From contig NC_081553.1 of assembly GCF_963082655.1 (NCBI RefSeq), forward strand, positions 47,427,527-47,491,526: 64,000 nucleotides of DNA. Reading direction: 5' to 3'. The notes beneath the pieces are model-generated. The model did no database searches and was not told the DNA's origin. It saw only the letters and a list, made by a program, of their open reading frames with translations. Positions 1 through 11,452 of the stretch are shown in pieces (the stretch's first letter is position 1; every line of letters begins with the position of its first letter). The position numbers were made by a program, and so were the translations under genes. Source of the DNA: Stomoxys calcitrans. Its lineage: Eukaryota > Arthropoda > Insecta > Diptera > Muscidae.

Positions 1-24
1 TCGTGATACCCCGTTCCATGCAAT

Positions 25-545
25 ATGGACCCATCTCGCCTGCGCCATGACCCCTACATGGAATGCCTGGGGATAGCAGTCAAGTCCGGTACTGCCAAGA
101 TAAAGCTATACACACTGCCGGTTGGTAGCTGTGTCCCAATTAACGGCCAAGCTTGCAACCCCGACATAAGTAGGATACTATCAGGCCATAACCTACAGGA
201 CTTTTATGCGCCTCAGACTTCATGGCATTCTCCCTTAGGTAACGACCAGCGTGGCATAGCTTTGGCAGGGCAGATTGAAGGCTTCACGTTTTGCACGGTG
301 AATAAGGATGCCCCTACTAGGATTACGAGGAGGTGCAGCATCTCGCCAGACATTTTCATTGCATCCCCTGATCTCCTGAGCGACGTATCCGGGCAAGCCG
401 TCATCTCTTTGGGGTCAGAGGATACACCTCTCCATAATTCTCACCATCGACCGACCACCCGACTTCATAACCTCTGAACGCCGGACGTTAATCAATCAGA
501 AGAAGACCGATTGGGCTGGCTTCAGAGAGTATACCAATCGCCCCT
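25..545 (+). pseudogene. LINE apurinic-type endonuclease, C-terminal remnant
   Basis: The frame from base 25 contains SWHSPLGNDQRGIALAGQIE, then NKDAPTR and SISPDIFIASPDLL. These are the late part of the APE-type endonuclease that nicks the target for retrotransposition. The final catalytic segment, SD-H in intact relatives, is disturbed: the frame reads SLGSED and then leaves the family pattern, so a frameshift lies near base 415. The sequence after the stop at 475 continues the protein in another frame (SERRTLINQKKTDWAGFREY, about 473-535). The methionine at 25 is not a real start. The N-terminal catalytic residues are outside the window. Confidence 0.75.
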
Positions 546-1172
546 TCAGTGAATCGCCACCCCCTTGGATGTGCTACTTGCCGAGAGGAAATTCCGAGAC
601 ATCATTAAAGCAGCAACCGCTCGCTTTATACCAGCCGGTCGAATAACCCAAGTAAGGGCCAATTTCCCGGCATAGACAGTGGTACCCACAGACGAGCGAG
701 TGATGGGATTCGTTGTATTAACCCCACTAACCCCAGAATCAGCCAGCTGAATCTGGAAATAAACAGGACAATCAAGCGGAATTTGTGGCTTGAACAATTG
801 GAGCAATGTAGACACCGGTTTAGACAAGCTGTGGTCTATTGTTAAGTTACTATCGAACCCCTGTAGACGGGAGATGACAGGATCTCAGTCACTTTTGGCG
901 AAAAAACCGCGACTGATCCGAAAAAATGCGCCAGGTTGTTCAACCGTCAATTTATTGTGCATTCGGAGAGTGACAGGGCAAGGAGGCCATTCGCCGTATC
1001 CGTGGTCTCCGAGCCGTTACAGCCATTACAATTTACCATGGGCGAAGTTAGGAATGTCATTCATGGCCAAAAATCATCCAAGGCATTGGGCCCCCACGGA
1101 ATCTCTACATTGATGTTGAAGAATCTGTATTAACCTGGAATTGAGCGCCTTACTACTGTCCTCAACCTGTCT
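546..1172 (+). pseudogene. LINE linker between endonuclease and RT, decayed
   Basis: Short stretches in several frames match the EN-RT linker: FRDIIKAATARFIPAGRI at about 592-645, NNWSNVDTGLDKLWSIVK from 790, and then FTMGEVRNVIHGQKSSKALG followed by PHGISTLMLKNLY at about 1030-1131. The last is RT block 0, with the usual GPDG changed to GPHG. Several frameshifts and stops separate these pieces. Nothing in this segment could make a protein alone; it joins the endonuclease remnant to the RT that follows. Confidence 0.65.
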
Positions 1173-2336
1173 TTGAACACTCTTGTAATTTCCGATGTCT
1201 GGAAAATGGGCAGAGTGATCCCACTACTGAAGCCTGGTAAGGACTCGAGTTTGGGAGAGTCGTACAGACCGATCTTCCTTCTCTCAACAGTGGCAAAGGC
1301 GCTTGAGGCATTACTACTCCCAAGCCTCGTAGGAGAATTACTATTCGCCGAGCATCAACATGGATTTCGAAGACTGCATAGCAGAACAACTGCTTTGCAT
1401 GCCATCACCGCACACATTTGCCTTGGCTTCTATCAGCCCAAGCCATGTGGTAGGACGGTCCTCGTGGCATTGGAGCTATCGAAGGCCTTCAACATGGTCA
1501 GCTATACCAAATTATTTGAGGACAATGTCAACACGTCCCTCCAGCCAAGCCTAAAACGCTGGGTCGCGAATTATCTGTGTGGTAGCCGGTCATTTGTGGA
1601 ATTTAGGGATAAGAAGTCGAAGCTCAGTAGAGTGAAACAGGGAGTTCCCCAAGGCGGGGTGATATCTTCGGCACTGTTTAACCTCTACCTATCCTCCATT
1701 CCACCCCCACCAGATGGCATAGAGATCGTATCATATGCAGACGATTGTACTATCATGGCATCAGGCCCTCCACCCATTGTTGAGATCTGCAATAGGTTGA
1801 ACGTCTACCTCATCGAACTTGCCTCATATTTCGCTGCAAGAAATCTGAAGATATCCGCCACCAAATCTTCAGCCACACTGTTCACTACAAATACGCGTGA
1901 GGTGAATTCTGACCTGACTATGATGGTCGATGGAGAAATGATTCCGACCATCAAGTGTCCCAAAATACTTGGCGTCACATTTGACAGCTCTTGCACATTC
2001 TCCCCACATGCCACAGCAATTTGCGATAAAGTCAAAAGTCGAAACAAGGTCCTCAAGTCACTTGCTGGCAGCACTTGGGGTGCAGACAAAGAATCCTTGT
2101 TGACCACGTACAAAGCAATTGGCCGGTCTGTGATAAGTTATGCAGCGCCAGTGTGGTCTCGTCAACTTTGTGACATGCAGTGGAATAATATTCAGATCTG
2201 TCAGAATGCCGCCCTCCGAACTGCGACGGGCTGTCTCCTTAGTTCCCATGAGGACCACCTCCATCGGGAGACAAAGATCATACCAGTGCGAAGACATAAC
2301 TACAGGCAGTCTAAGCAATACCTTTGGGGCTTTTAA
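1173..2336 (+). pseudogene. Reverse transcriptase domain of the Jockey-like LINE
   Basis: This is the longest open frame in the window (387 codons). It begins inside the RT fingers (DVWKMGRVIPLLKPGKD, GESYRPI), continues through QHGFRRLHSRTTALHA, palm motif A (LVALELSKAFNMVS), motif B (KQGVPQGGVISSALFNLYL), motif C (SYADDCTIM) and thumb block LGVTFDSS, and ends in the C-terminal region (WGADKESLLTTYKAI, SYAAPVW). Motif A normally reads D-LSKAFD; here both acidic positions are replaced (E and N). The first is the catalytic metal ligand, so the enzyme is probably dead. The Met at 1173 lies inside the domain and is not an authentic start. The stop at 2334-2336 truncates the tail, which continues in another frame. 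Confidence 0.85.
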
Positions 2337-2480
2337 CGCAGAGACCATCCAAATCATCGTCTTGTGGATAGATGAAATCCACCGCCATAAACCTTAAGGT
2401 AGATCTACATGATCTAGAGCGTGAGGTTCAGCGCTACAAGAGAGAACCTCTAGATCAAGCGGCATATCAAGCAGGTCTAG

Positions 2481-3249
2481 ACAACATTAAAATTTGCTAT
2501 CAAAATCAAATTTTGACGAAATTTTCCCGAAATTTTCCAAGAAAATCAAAAAATTTCAAAGAGATTTTGTTTTGCCAATCCAAATTTGACCTTTATATCG
2601 AAGAAAATCGAAAAATTATATTTTCGTGAAATTTTCTATAATTTTCTCTTCCTTTGCATACCACCCTCGTATTTTTGCTATATGCAGCATCATCTCCTTC
2701 ACTTGTCTGTCTATGATAGGATATGATTTTATATACATTTTTATCGCTTTGTGAGCATGTGTGAATGAGTCTTTTGTAGTTGCTGCTATTGCTGTTATTC
2801 TTGTTGTTGTTGTTGTTGTTGCTGGTGACACTGGTTTCTCTCCTTTTGTGCCGGGCTATTAATATTTTAAATTGCATGTAATAAAATTTACAAATATTTT
2901 ATTTGTTTCATCTTCCCTCTGTGGGCTGATGTGTAATTTGATGTTTTTATGGTCGATTAAAAATTATTGTCTTCACTTCTTCGATTTGTGGATGAAATTT
3001 ACCACACTCGGGCAGAATTGCCATTTGAAAGCTATAAAACTGCAACTGAACGGGTTACATTTCGATTTGATGAAGGTTGATCATATGTCTAAAAATTTGA
3101 AGGCAAATGAAATAGAATTCATTTTATGGGACAAAAAGGGTTCATAAATATTTAATTTGAAACTAATTCTGGATCTGTTTTATTTTTCAAAAATATTCCA
3201 ATATAAATTTTTTCCAAAACGCAGTATCGCAAAATGCTAGAAGATGATA
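2481..3249. other. AT-rich sequence without a recognised gene; small GTT repeat
   Basis: This segment is AT-rich, with a run of GAAATTTT-type words near 2515-2640 and a short GTT microsatellite at about 2798-2822. The open frame at 2872-3147 (91 codons) matches nothing I recognise and has the low-complexity look of AT-rich noise. I see no exon, promoter or RNA gene. Confidence 0.5.
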
Positions 3250-3838
3250 AACAAGTAAAAGCGTGCAAAGTTCGGCAGAGCCGAATCTTGGGAACCCACC
3301 ACTTGGGATTCAATTAAAATATGGGAGCTATATCTGGTTATAGACCGATTCGGACCGTATTTATCACAGACGTGAGTAGTTATAACAGAACACTATGGGC
3401 AAAATTTCAGCCAAATCGGACAAAAATGGCGGCTTCCGGGAGATCGGTTTATATGGGAGATATATAGGGTTTTTGACCGATTTGAACGGTACTTGGCACA
3501 GTTGTTGAAAGTCATAACAGAACACTTTGTGCCAAATTGAGTGAAAGTTTTGGCTTCTAGGGGCTCAAGAAGTAAAATCGGGAGATTGGTTTATATGGGA
3601 GCTATATCAGGTTCTTGACCGATTTTAACGGTACTTGGCACAGCTGTTGGAAATCACAACAGAACACTTTGTGCCAAATTTCAGCCAAATCGAGTAAAAA
3701 TTGTGGCTTCCAGGGGCTCAAGAAGTCACATCGGGAGATCGGTTTATATGGGAGCTATATCAGGTTCTTGACCAATTTTAGCGGTACTTAGCACAGTTGT
3801 TGGAAGCCACTTTGCGTATGATAACACTTATAGTAAGT
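3250..3838 (-). mobile_element. DINE-1/HINE-like element, hairpin end and about four tandem monomers
   Basis: Read on the minus strand, the element's 3' end lies at the low coordinate. ACAAGTAAAAGCGTGC at about 3251 is followed by an imperfect hairpin (TTCGGCAGAGCCGAA) and then monomers carrying GGAGATCGGTTTATATGGGA. The other end, with the GTCY microsatellite and the inverted CCACCAT motif, is missing, so this copy is truncated. Confidence 0.65.
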
Positions 3839-6384
3839 AACGAGTAAAAAGGCATTATATTGGGCCGGGCCGGAGGCCACCGGAGCGCAGAGGTTAACAT
3901 GTCCGCCTATGACGCTGAACGCCTGGGTTCGAATCCTGGCGAGGTCAACATAAAAAATATTCAGCGATGGTTTTCCCCTCCTAATGCTGGCAACATTTGT
4001 GAGGTGCTATGCCATGTAAAACTTCTCTCCAAAGAGGTGTGGCACGCCGTTCGGAGTCGGCTATAAAAGGAGGCCCCTTATCAATGAGCTTCAACTTGAA
4101 TCGGACTGCACTTATTGATATGTGAGAAGTTTGCCCCTGTTCCTTAGTGGAATGTTCATGGGCAAAATTTGCAAAAATTTGCAAATATTGGGCCGGGCCA
4201 ACTTTATATACCCACCATAATCCGAGGAAATATGGATAATTTATACACCCATAGCAACTATATCGAAATACGGTCCCATTTGGAAACCACTCGGCATGGA
4301 CATTGAGTGGTCTAATAAATATAAGTCACTGTTCCATCAAGTCGAACAAAATATTAGTCTTTTTCGCAGCTATATCCAAATCAAGACCGATCTGAGTCAA
4401 ATTAAAAAAGGATGTGGAAGGGTTTAACAGGACTCACATTCGCAAATTTCAGCGAAATGCGCCATTTATGAGCCCAAGAACTTAGATCGGCAGATCGATA
4501 TGTATCGCAACTATATCCAAATCTGGATCGATCTGAACCAAATTTATACAAAATTTCGAAGGGCCTAACACAACGCACCGTCCCAAATTTCTGCTATATC
4601 GGACAGTAAATTCGCATTTTATGGGGTCAAGACTTTAAATCGAGAGGTCGGTCTATATGGCAGCTATACCCAAATCTGAAACGATCTAAACCAAATTGAA
4701 AAACGATGTAAAAAGGCATAACACAACTCACTGTCCAAAATTTCAACGAAATCGGACAATAAATGCACCATTTAGCGGTCCAAGACCTAAAATCGAGAGA
4801 GCAATCTATACGGCAGCTGTATCCAAATCTGAACCGATCTGAGCCAAATTGAAGAAGGGTGTCGTGTGGCCGAACACATCTCACTGTCCCAAGTTTCGGC
4901 GAAATCGGACAATAAATACGCTTTTACAAGGTCAAGACTTTAAGTTGAGAGTTCAGTGTATATGGCAGATATATCCAAATCTGAACCAAATTGAAGGAGG
5001 ATATCGAAGGCTCCAACACAACTTACTGTCCCAAATTTCGGCGAAATCGGACAAAAAATGCGCCTTTTATTGGCCCAAGACCTTAAATCGAGAGATCGGT
5101 CTGTATGGCAGCTATATCCAAATCTGGACCGATCTGGGCAAAATTAAAGAAGGATGTCGACGGGCCTAACACAACTCACTGTCCCTAATTTCGTCGAAAT
5201 CGGACAATAAATGTGGCTTTTATGGGCCAAGACCTTAAATCGAGAGATCAGTCTATATTGCAGCTATATGGAAATCTGGACCGATCTAGGCCAAATTGAA
5301 GTGGGATATCGAGGGGCTTAACCTAACTCACTTTCCCAAATTTCGGTGACATCGGACAATAAATGCGTCTTTTATAGGCCCAAAACCTTAAATCGAGAGA
5401 TCGGTCTATATCGAGCTATATCCAAATCTAGACCGATCTAAGCCAAATTGGAAATGAATGTTGAAGGGCCTAACACAACTCACTATCTCAAATTTTGGCG
5501 AAATCGGACAATAAATGCGTCTTGTCTTGGCCCAAAACCATAAATCGAGAGATCGGTCTATATGGCAGCTATATCCAAATCTAGACCGATCTGTGCCAAA
5601 GTGCAGAAGGATGTCAAGGGGCTTAACCTAACTCACTGTCCCGAATTTCTGCAAAGTCCGATAATAAGTGTGGCTTTTATGGGCCCAAGACCTTAAATCG
5701 GGGGATCTGTCTATATGGCAGGTTTATCCAAATCTGGACCGATCTGGGGAAAATTAAAGAAAGATGTCAAGGGGCTTAACCTAACTCACTGTCCCAAATT
5801 TCAGCAAAATCGGATAATAAGTGTGGCTTTTATGGGCCCAAGACCTTAAATTGAGAGATCGGTCTATATGGCAGCTATATCCAAATCTGGACCGATCTGA
5901 GCCAAATTGAATAAGGGTGTCGAGTGGCCGAACACAACTCACTGTCCCAAATTTCGGCGACATCGGACAAAAAATGCGCCATTTATGGTCCCAAGACCTT
6001 AAATCGACAGGTCGGTATATAACGCAGCTATAACCATATCTGGACCAATTTGAAGCCAATTGAAGAAGGATGTCGAGAGGACTAATACAACTCACTGTCC
6101 CTAATTTCGGCGAAATCGGACAATAAGTGAGCCTTTTGTGGGCCCAAAACCTTAAGTCGAGAGATCGGTCTATATGGCAGCTATATCCAAATCTGGAATG
6201 ATCTGGACCAAATTGCCGACAGATGTCGAGTGGCCCAACACAACTCACTTTCCCAATTTCAGCAAAATCGGATAATAAATGTGGCTTTTATTGGTCTAAG
6301 ACCTCAAATCGGCAGATCGGTCTATTGGGAGCTATATCAAGATATAGTCCGAAATTATACATCTTTGAACTTAACCTGCCTATG
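3839..6384 (-). mobile_element. DINE-1/HINE-like element with a long array of about 152-bp monomers
   Basis: The hairpin arm at about 3860-3871 is interrupted by a SINE and resumes at 4185 (GGGCCGGGCCAAC). About twelve monomers then run to about 6340, each carrying a GGCAGCTATATCCAAATCTG-type block. The blocks recur at about 4655, 4811, 4964, 5116, 5266, 5413, 5568, 5720, 5875, 6025 and 6179, a spacing near 152 bp. The short open frames in this stretch on either strand are repeat-driven and not genes. The GTCY end is missing. Confidence 0.65.
3872..4184 (+). mobile_element. tRNA-derived SINE, complete, with 15-bp target-site duplication
   Basis: The head resembles a tRNA gene: box A-like GGAGCGCAGAGGTTAACA near 3882 and box B-like GGTTCGAATCC near 3927. 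These are internal RNA polymerase III promoter elements in this class. A non-tRNA body of about 220 bp follows (TTTTCCCCTCCTAATGCTGG ... GTTCATGGGCAAAA). A perfect 15-bp direct repeat, ATATTGGGCCGGGCC, flanks it at 3857-3871 and 4185-4199, which marks target-primed insertion. The same family occurs at about 18040, 20166, 28137, 31378, 32170 and 53212. Confidence 0.85.
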
Positions 6385-6466
6385 GACAACCAGTAAGGAA
6401 AGGCAAAAGTCGGGCGGAGCCGACTATATAATACGCTACACCACCTAGTGTATGTAGTACTTTTTA
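6385..6466 (-). mobile_element. Fragment of a second DINE-like hairpin end
   Basis: AAAAGTCGGGCGGAGCCGAC followed by a CTACACCACC block is a variant hairpin end, different from the TTCGGCCGGGCCGAA class that dominates the window. It is cut off by the next element, which starts at 6467. Confidence 0.5.
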
Positions 6467-7673
6467 TACCCTCCACCATAGGATGCGGGGGTATACTAAT
6501 TTCGTCATTCTGTTTGTAACTTCTCTAAATATTCGTCTGAGACCCCATAAAGTATATATATTCTTGATCGTTGCGACATTTTCTGTCGATCTAGCCATGT
6601 CCGTCCGTCTGTACGTCCGTCTGTCCGTCCGTCCGTCTGTCCGTCCGTCGTCCGTCTGTCTGTCGAAAGCACGCTAACTTCCGAAGGAGTAAAGCTAGCC
6701 GCTTGAAATTTTGCAAAAACTTCTTATTAGTGTAGGTCGGTTGGTATTGTAAATGGGCCATATCGGTCCATGTTTTGATATAGCTGCCATATAAACCGAT
6801 CTTGGGTCTTGACTTGTTGAGCCTCTAGAGTGCGCAATTCTTATCCGATTGGGATAAAATTTTGCACGACGTGTTTCGTTATTATATCCAACAACTGTGC
6901 CAAGTATGGTTCAAATCGGTCCATAACCTGATATAGCTGCCAATTAAACCGATCTTGGGTCTTGACTTCTTGAGCCTCTAGAGTGCGCAATTCTTATCCG
7001 ATTGGAATGAAATTTTGCACGACATGTTTCGTTATTATATCCAACAACTGTGCCAAGTATGGTTCATATCGGTCCATAACCTGATATAGCTGCCATATAA
7101 ACCGGTCAGGGGTCTTGACTTCTTGAGCCTCTAGAGGGCGCAATTCCTATCCAATTTGGCTGAAAATTTGCATGGCGTATTTTATTCTTACTTTCAACAA
7201 CTGAGTCAAATAAGGTTCAAATCGGTTCATAACCCGATATAGCTGGCATATAAACCGATCTGGGATCATGACTTCTTGAGCCCCTAGAGGTCGCAATTAT
7301 TATCCGATTTGCCTGAAATTTTGAACGACGGATTCCCTCATGACCATCAATATGCGTGTTTATTATGGTCTGAATCGGTCTATAGCCCGATACAGCTCCC
7401 ATATAAATCGATCTCTCTAGTTTACTTCTTGAGCACCTAAAGGGCGCAATTCGTATTCGTATTTGGCTGACATTTTACACAGGTCTCCAACATATAATTT
7501 AATTGTGGTCCAAACGCGACCATATCTTGATATCGCTCTAATAGCAGAGCAAATCTTTTCTTATATCCGTTTTTGCCTAAGAAGAGATGCCGGGAAAAGA
7601 ATTCGACAAATGCGATGCATGGTAGTGTGTATATAAGATTCGGCCCGGCCGAACTTAGCACGCTTTTACTTGT
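6467..7673 (+). mobile_element. DINE-1/HINE-like element, apparently complete
   Basis: The element begins with TATACCCTCCACCATAGG and the conserved CCCCATAAAGTATATATATT and CTAGCCATGTCCGTCCGTC modules. A GTCY microsatellite spans about 6598-6663. Monomers with ATATAGCTGCCATATAAACC recur at 6777, 6930, 7083, 7234 and 7388, a spacing of 151-154 bp. It ends with inverted GGTAGTGTGTATA, hairpin TTCGGCCCGGCCGAA (7639-7653) and CACGCTTTTACTTGT. It encodes no protein, as expected for a non-autonomous Helentron relative. It is a useful full-length reference copy for the family. Confidence 0.75.
6598..6663 (+). repeat. GTCY microsatellite of the DINE-like element
   Basis: This is a run of GTCC and GTCT tetramers with a few interruptions. 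A GTCY microsatellite next to the conserved 5' block is a known structural mark of Drosophila DINE-1. Here it is longer than in most other copies in the window. Confidence 0.8.
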
Positions 7674-9000
7674 TATATGTAGAACTTATCTCGAAATCTA
7701 GTCAGACTTTAATTTGGATACCAATTGAAATAGCAATTTAGAACCTTGTAAGATTTTCCAACCATAGGACCAAAGATTTGGATTTCCACATCTTTAGAAT
7801 GCCATATCGGATAAAAGATTATATGGGAGTTATATCGAAACCTGCGCCAATTTTATTGACACATACTGGGACATGAAATAAAACATCTCACGTACTATAT
7901 TGTAGAGATATGACCAAAATTGTGGATTTTACTGCCTAAGATGTCCATATCGGATGGAATAAACACATTGAAGCTATATCTAAATCTAAACCGATTTTTA
8001 TGAAAAATTGCACACATATGAGAATGTTAAATAAAACACCCCATGTTAAATTTTGTAAAGATCGAACGAACACTGTGGCTTCTACAGCCTTAAAAGGCCA
8101 TAACGGATGAAAGATATATAATGGAGCTATATCTCAATCTAAACCTTTTTTCTTTTAAATTTGGCACACATGTGAAGACGTCAAATAGAGCACCTCATGC
8201 AAAATTTTGAAAAGATCGGACTAAAATTGTGGCTTCTATAGCCTTAAAAGGGCAAATCGGATGAAAGATATATATGGGAGCCAGATCTAAATCTGAACCG
8301 ATGTTGATGAAATTTTCCTGATATGTTAAGATCAGTAACAAAACAGTCCGTGCCTAATTTTGTGCAGATCGGTTGAAAATTGTAGCTACTACGGCCATTT
8401 AAGTGCAAATCGGGCGATACATGTATATGGGAGCTTTATCTAAATCTGGACCGATTTTTATGAAATGTTGCACACATATGGAGACGTCAAATAAAACACC
8501 CCAATGCCAAATTTTGTAAAGATCGGTAAAAAACTGTGGCGTCTTTAGCCTTAAAAGTCCATATCGGACGAAAAATATATATGGGAGCTATATCTAAATC
8601 TGGACCGCTTTTGCACACATATGTAGACCTCAAATAAAATACCCAACGCCAAATTTTGTAAAGTTAGGACGAAAATTGTAGCTTCTACAGCCTTAAAAAG
8701 ACATATCGGATGAAAGATATATTGGAGCAATATATGGGAGCTATATCTAAATCTGAACCGAGTTTTTTCAAAATCAATAGCGTTTGTCCTTGGGTCAAAA
8801 AAGTGGCATGTGCAAAATTTCGTGACAATCAGACAACAAATACGACCTGCACTTTGATTACAAGAATACATGGACTCACAGACGGACAGACTGACATAAA
8901 ATCGAATCAGGAAGTGATTCTAAGCCGATCTGAATACTTATCGATGGGTCTAGTTCCTTCTTAGCGTTGCAAACAAATGCACAAATCTATAATACCCTGT
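7674..9000 (-). mobile_element. DINE-like element, divergent subfamily (called B here)
   Basis: Monomers carry GAAAGATATATATGGGAGC and AAATCTGAACCGAT, separated by CAAATAAAACACCCCATG-type blocks. They recur roughly every 150 bp to about 8770. The end module at 8876-8995 holds GACGGACAGACTGACATAAA, GAATCAGGAAGTGATTC and then AATACCCTGTACC. It matches the end module at 17825-17985 better than that of the main family. The hairpin end is missing where it meets the element ending at 7673. Confidence 0.55.
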
Positions 9001-9600
9001 ACCCTGGAAGCCGCAAGTCTTCTCCGATTTGGCTGAAATTTTGACTTCTGTCCAAATCGATTCACAACCTGATATAGCTCCCATATAAATCGATCTCCCT
9101 ATTTGACTTCTGGAGCCCCTGGAAGCCGTAATTTTTGTCCGATTTGGCTAAAATTTTGCACATAGAGCTCTGTTATGACTTCCAACAACTGAATCCAGTA
9201 CGGTCCAAATCGACCTATAACCTGATATATGTCCCATATACACCGATTTAACTTCTTGAGCCCCTGTAAGCCGACATTTTTGTCCTATTTGGCAGATATT
9301 TTTGCGCAACGTTCTGTTATAATTTTCAAAAACTGTGCTGAGTACGGTCCAAATATAGCTCCCATAGCTACCGATCTCCCGATTTGATATCTTTAGCCCC
9401 TGGAGGCCGCAATTTTTGTCCGATTAAGCTACAATTTTGCACACAGTGTTCTGTTATGACTTCCAATAACTGTGCTTAGTGAGGTGCAAATCGGACAATA
9501 ACCTGTTATAGCTCCCATATAAATCGATCTCTCGATTATTCTTGTTCGGTTCCTAAAAGCTCAAATTTTTGCTTGTTTGACAAAAGTTGTATGTAGAATA
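9001..9600 (+). mobile_element. DINE-like tandem monomers, hairpin half
   Basis: About four monomers carry TTTTTGTCCGATTTGGCT, CTGTTATGACTTCCAACAAC and ATAGCTCCCATATAAATCGA blocks. Both ends are missing. The last block (TTCCTAAAAGCTC, then TTTTTGCTTGTTTGACAAAAG) also appears just before the hairpin in the copy ending at 48365. This copy was therefore probably cut by the repeat that follows at about 9605. Confidence 0.5.
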
Positions 9601-9604
9601 AAAT

Positions 9605-9958
9605 GGATTCGAACCTGTGCACACGGCCAGGTTTCGAACCTGTGCACACGAAGCAGCAGCGAGAGCCATTGCCGTTGTCTTAGCGTTCGAAGACATCAAT
9701 ACAACTTCCAACACATGCAAAAAATCAAGTGTTGTACGGAAGAAGTGTAATTTGCCACAGACAAAATGTCTGTCATTACACAAAAATACATGCATTGGGA
9801 AAAGTGCAGCTAATAGACAGGGTTGTCAAGCGTGGTTAATGTGGTAATTCTATCATAGATGCGTTTTCGCTATTAATACGATTCAAATACAACATACCAA
9901 CGCACGGCCCTTGAAGCCATCACACCTAATATGGTAGAAAAGTCTTCCATGTTAGGCC
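9605..9958. repeat. Dispersed repeat, copy 1 of 2, with a box B-like motif
   Basis: This segment is clearly similar over about 330 bp to 14668-14993. Shared blocks include CATGCATTGGGAAAAGT, CTAATAGACAGGGTTGTC, GAGGCGTTTTCGC-like sequence and ACCAACGCA. Near its left end the minus strand reads GGTTCGAAACCTGG, like a tRNA box B, so a SINE origin is possible. No clear box A, tail or flanking duplication was seen. The family is not one I recognise. Confidence 0.45.
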
Positions 9959-10410
9959 CTTCGACATTCGTCGTCAATTGGGTCCAGATCGGTCCAGATT
10001 TGTATATAGCTGGCATATAGACCAATCCGCCGATTTAGGGTCTTAGGCCCGTAAAAGCCACATTTTTTATCCGATTTTGCTGATTTTCGGGAGAGTGTGT
10101 TGTTTTAGGCCCTTCGATATCCTTCGTTAATTTGGCTCAGATCGGTCCAGATTTGGATATAGCTGCCATATAGACCGATCCACCTATTTAGGGTCTTAGG
10201 CCAATAAAAGGCGCATTTATTGCCCAATGTCGACGAAATTTGGGACAGTAAGTTGTATTAGACTCCTCGACATCATTCTTCAATTTGGCTCAGATCGGTC
10301 CAGATTTGAATATAGCTGCCATATAGACCGATCTCTCGATTTAAGGTTTTGGGCCCATAAAAGGCGAACTTTATTGTCCGATTTCGCCGAAATTAACGCC
10401 TTTTTACTTG
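9959..10410 (+). mobile_element. DINE-like element, internally deleted 3' part
   Basis: Three monomers of the TAGGGTCTTAGGCCCATAAA type end abruptly at about 10390, where the sequence jumps into AACGCCTTTTTACTTGTTT, the distal end of the element. The hairpin itself has been deleted. Monomer sequence is closest to the array at 41110-43300. Confidence 0.5.
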
Positions 10411-11231
10411 TTTCAAATATATGTATGAACAACATCAAGTTATTGACAGATATGGACCGTACTTGTCATGGCGCTTAGGAGTCATAGAAAAATGCCACCT
10501 CCAAAATTTCAGGCAAATCGAGTAAAAATTACGCCCTCCAGTGACTCAGAGTGTCAAATTGGGAGATTGGTTTTTATGTGGCAGCTATCTCAGGTTATTA
10601 TCCGATTAAGACCATACTTGCTGGAAGTCATACCAAAACGATCCATGCATAATTGCAACCAAATTGGACAAGAATTGCTCCCTCTAGAAGCTCAAGAAGT
10701 CTAATCAGGAGATCAGTTTGTCGGGCGGGTATATCAAGTTATGCTTTGATTTAGATCATACTTGGCACAGTTGCTGGAAGTCATTCTTCAAAGACATATG
10801 CAAATTTCAGCTAAATCGGATAAGCATATTGTCCTCTAGAAGCTCATGAAGTTTGAACCATACTTGGCACAGTTGTTTGAAGTGATACCAAAACACTACG
10901 TAAAAAATTTCAGCTAAATAGGAAAATAATTCCGCCCTCTAGAGGCTCATTAAGTCAAGACCCGAAATCGGTAAATATGGCAGCTATATCAGAACATGGA
11001 CCGATTTTGCCCATTTTCAATCCCAACCGACCTACATTTATAGCAAACATTTGTGCAAAATTTTAAGCGCCTAGCTATACTCCTTCGAAGGTTAACGTGC
11101 TTTGGACAGACGGATGGACATAGCTAGATCGAATATATATACTTTATGGAGCCTTAGACGCATATTTCGAGGTGTTACAAACGGAATGATGAAATTAGTG
11201 TATCCCCATTCAATGGTGGAGGGTATAGAAA
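10411..11231 (-). mobile_element. DINE-like element with conserved GTCY-side end
   Basis: Monomers carry GATCAGTTTGTCGGGC- and ATACTTGGCACAGTTG-type blocks. The end module follows: GACAGACGGATGGACATAGC, then TATATATACTTTATGGAGCC, then CAATGGTGGAGGGTATA at about 11213-11227. The hairpin end is not seen. A mariner MITE begins three bases beyond its terminus. Confidence 0.6.
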
Positions 11232-11233
11232 TA

Positions 11234-11450
11234 TTGGGTTGCCCAAAAAGTAATTGCGGATTTTTCATATAGTCGGCGTTGACAAATTTTTTCACAGCTT
11301 GTGACTCTGTCAGTTATCAGCTGTTACTTTTAGCTTGCTTTAGAAAAAAAGTGTAAAAAAACTATATTTGATTAAAGTTCATTCTCAGTTTTATTAAAAA
11401 TGCATTTACTTTCTTTTAAAAAATCCGCAATTACTTTTTGGGCAACCCAA
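11234..11450 (+). mobile_element. mariner-type MITE, copy 1
   Basis: A 217-bp non-coding element with long terminal inverted repeats begins TTGGGTTGCCCAAAAAGTAA and ends with its complement. A TA dinucleotide on each side (11232-11233 and 11451-11452) fits the Tc1/mariner target-site duplication. The interior contains TCAGTTATCAGCTGTTAC and AAAAATGCATTTACTTTC blocks shared by all copies. Compared with the 62688 copy, about 20 bp after GTGACTCTGT is missing. Confidence 0.85.
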
Positions 11451-11452
11451 TA

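Larger units (their letters stand above)
1..2480 (+). mobile_element. Jockey-like non-LTR retrotransposon, 5' end outside the window
   Basis: One degenerate LINE can be followed across shifting frames. An endonuclease C-terminal part comes first, then a linker, then a reverse transcriptase with a YADD box, then a C-terminal tail whose last recognisable peptide, DLEREVQRYKREPLDQ, lies at about 2405-2460. At least four frame changes or stops separate the pieces, so no intact protein remains. The 5' part lies upstream of base 1. I infer the Jockey group from the fingers motif (LKPGKD..GESYRPI) and from PQGG and YADD. I saw no clear poly-A tail or target-site duplication. Assignment to a LINE is firm; the exact clade is less so. 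Confidence 0.85.
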
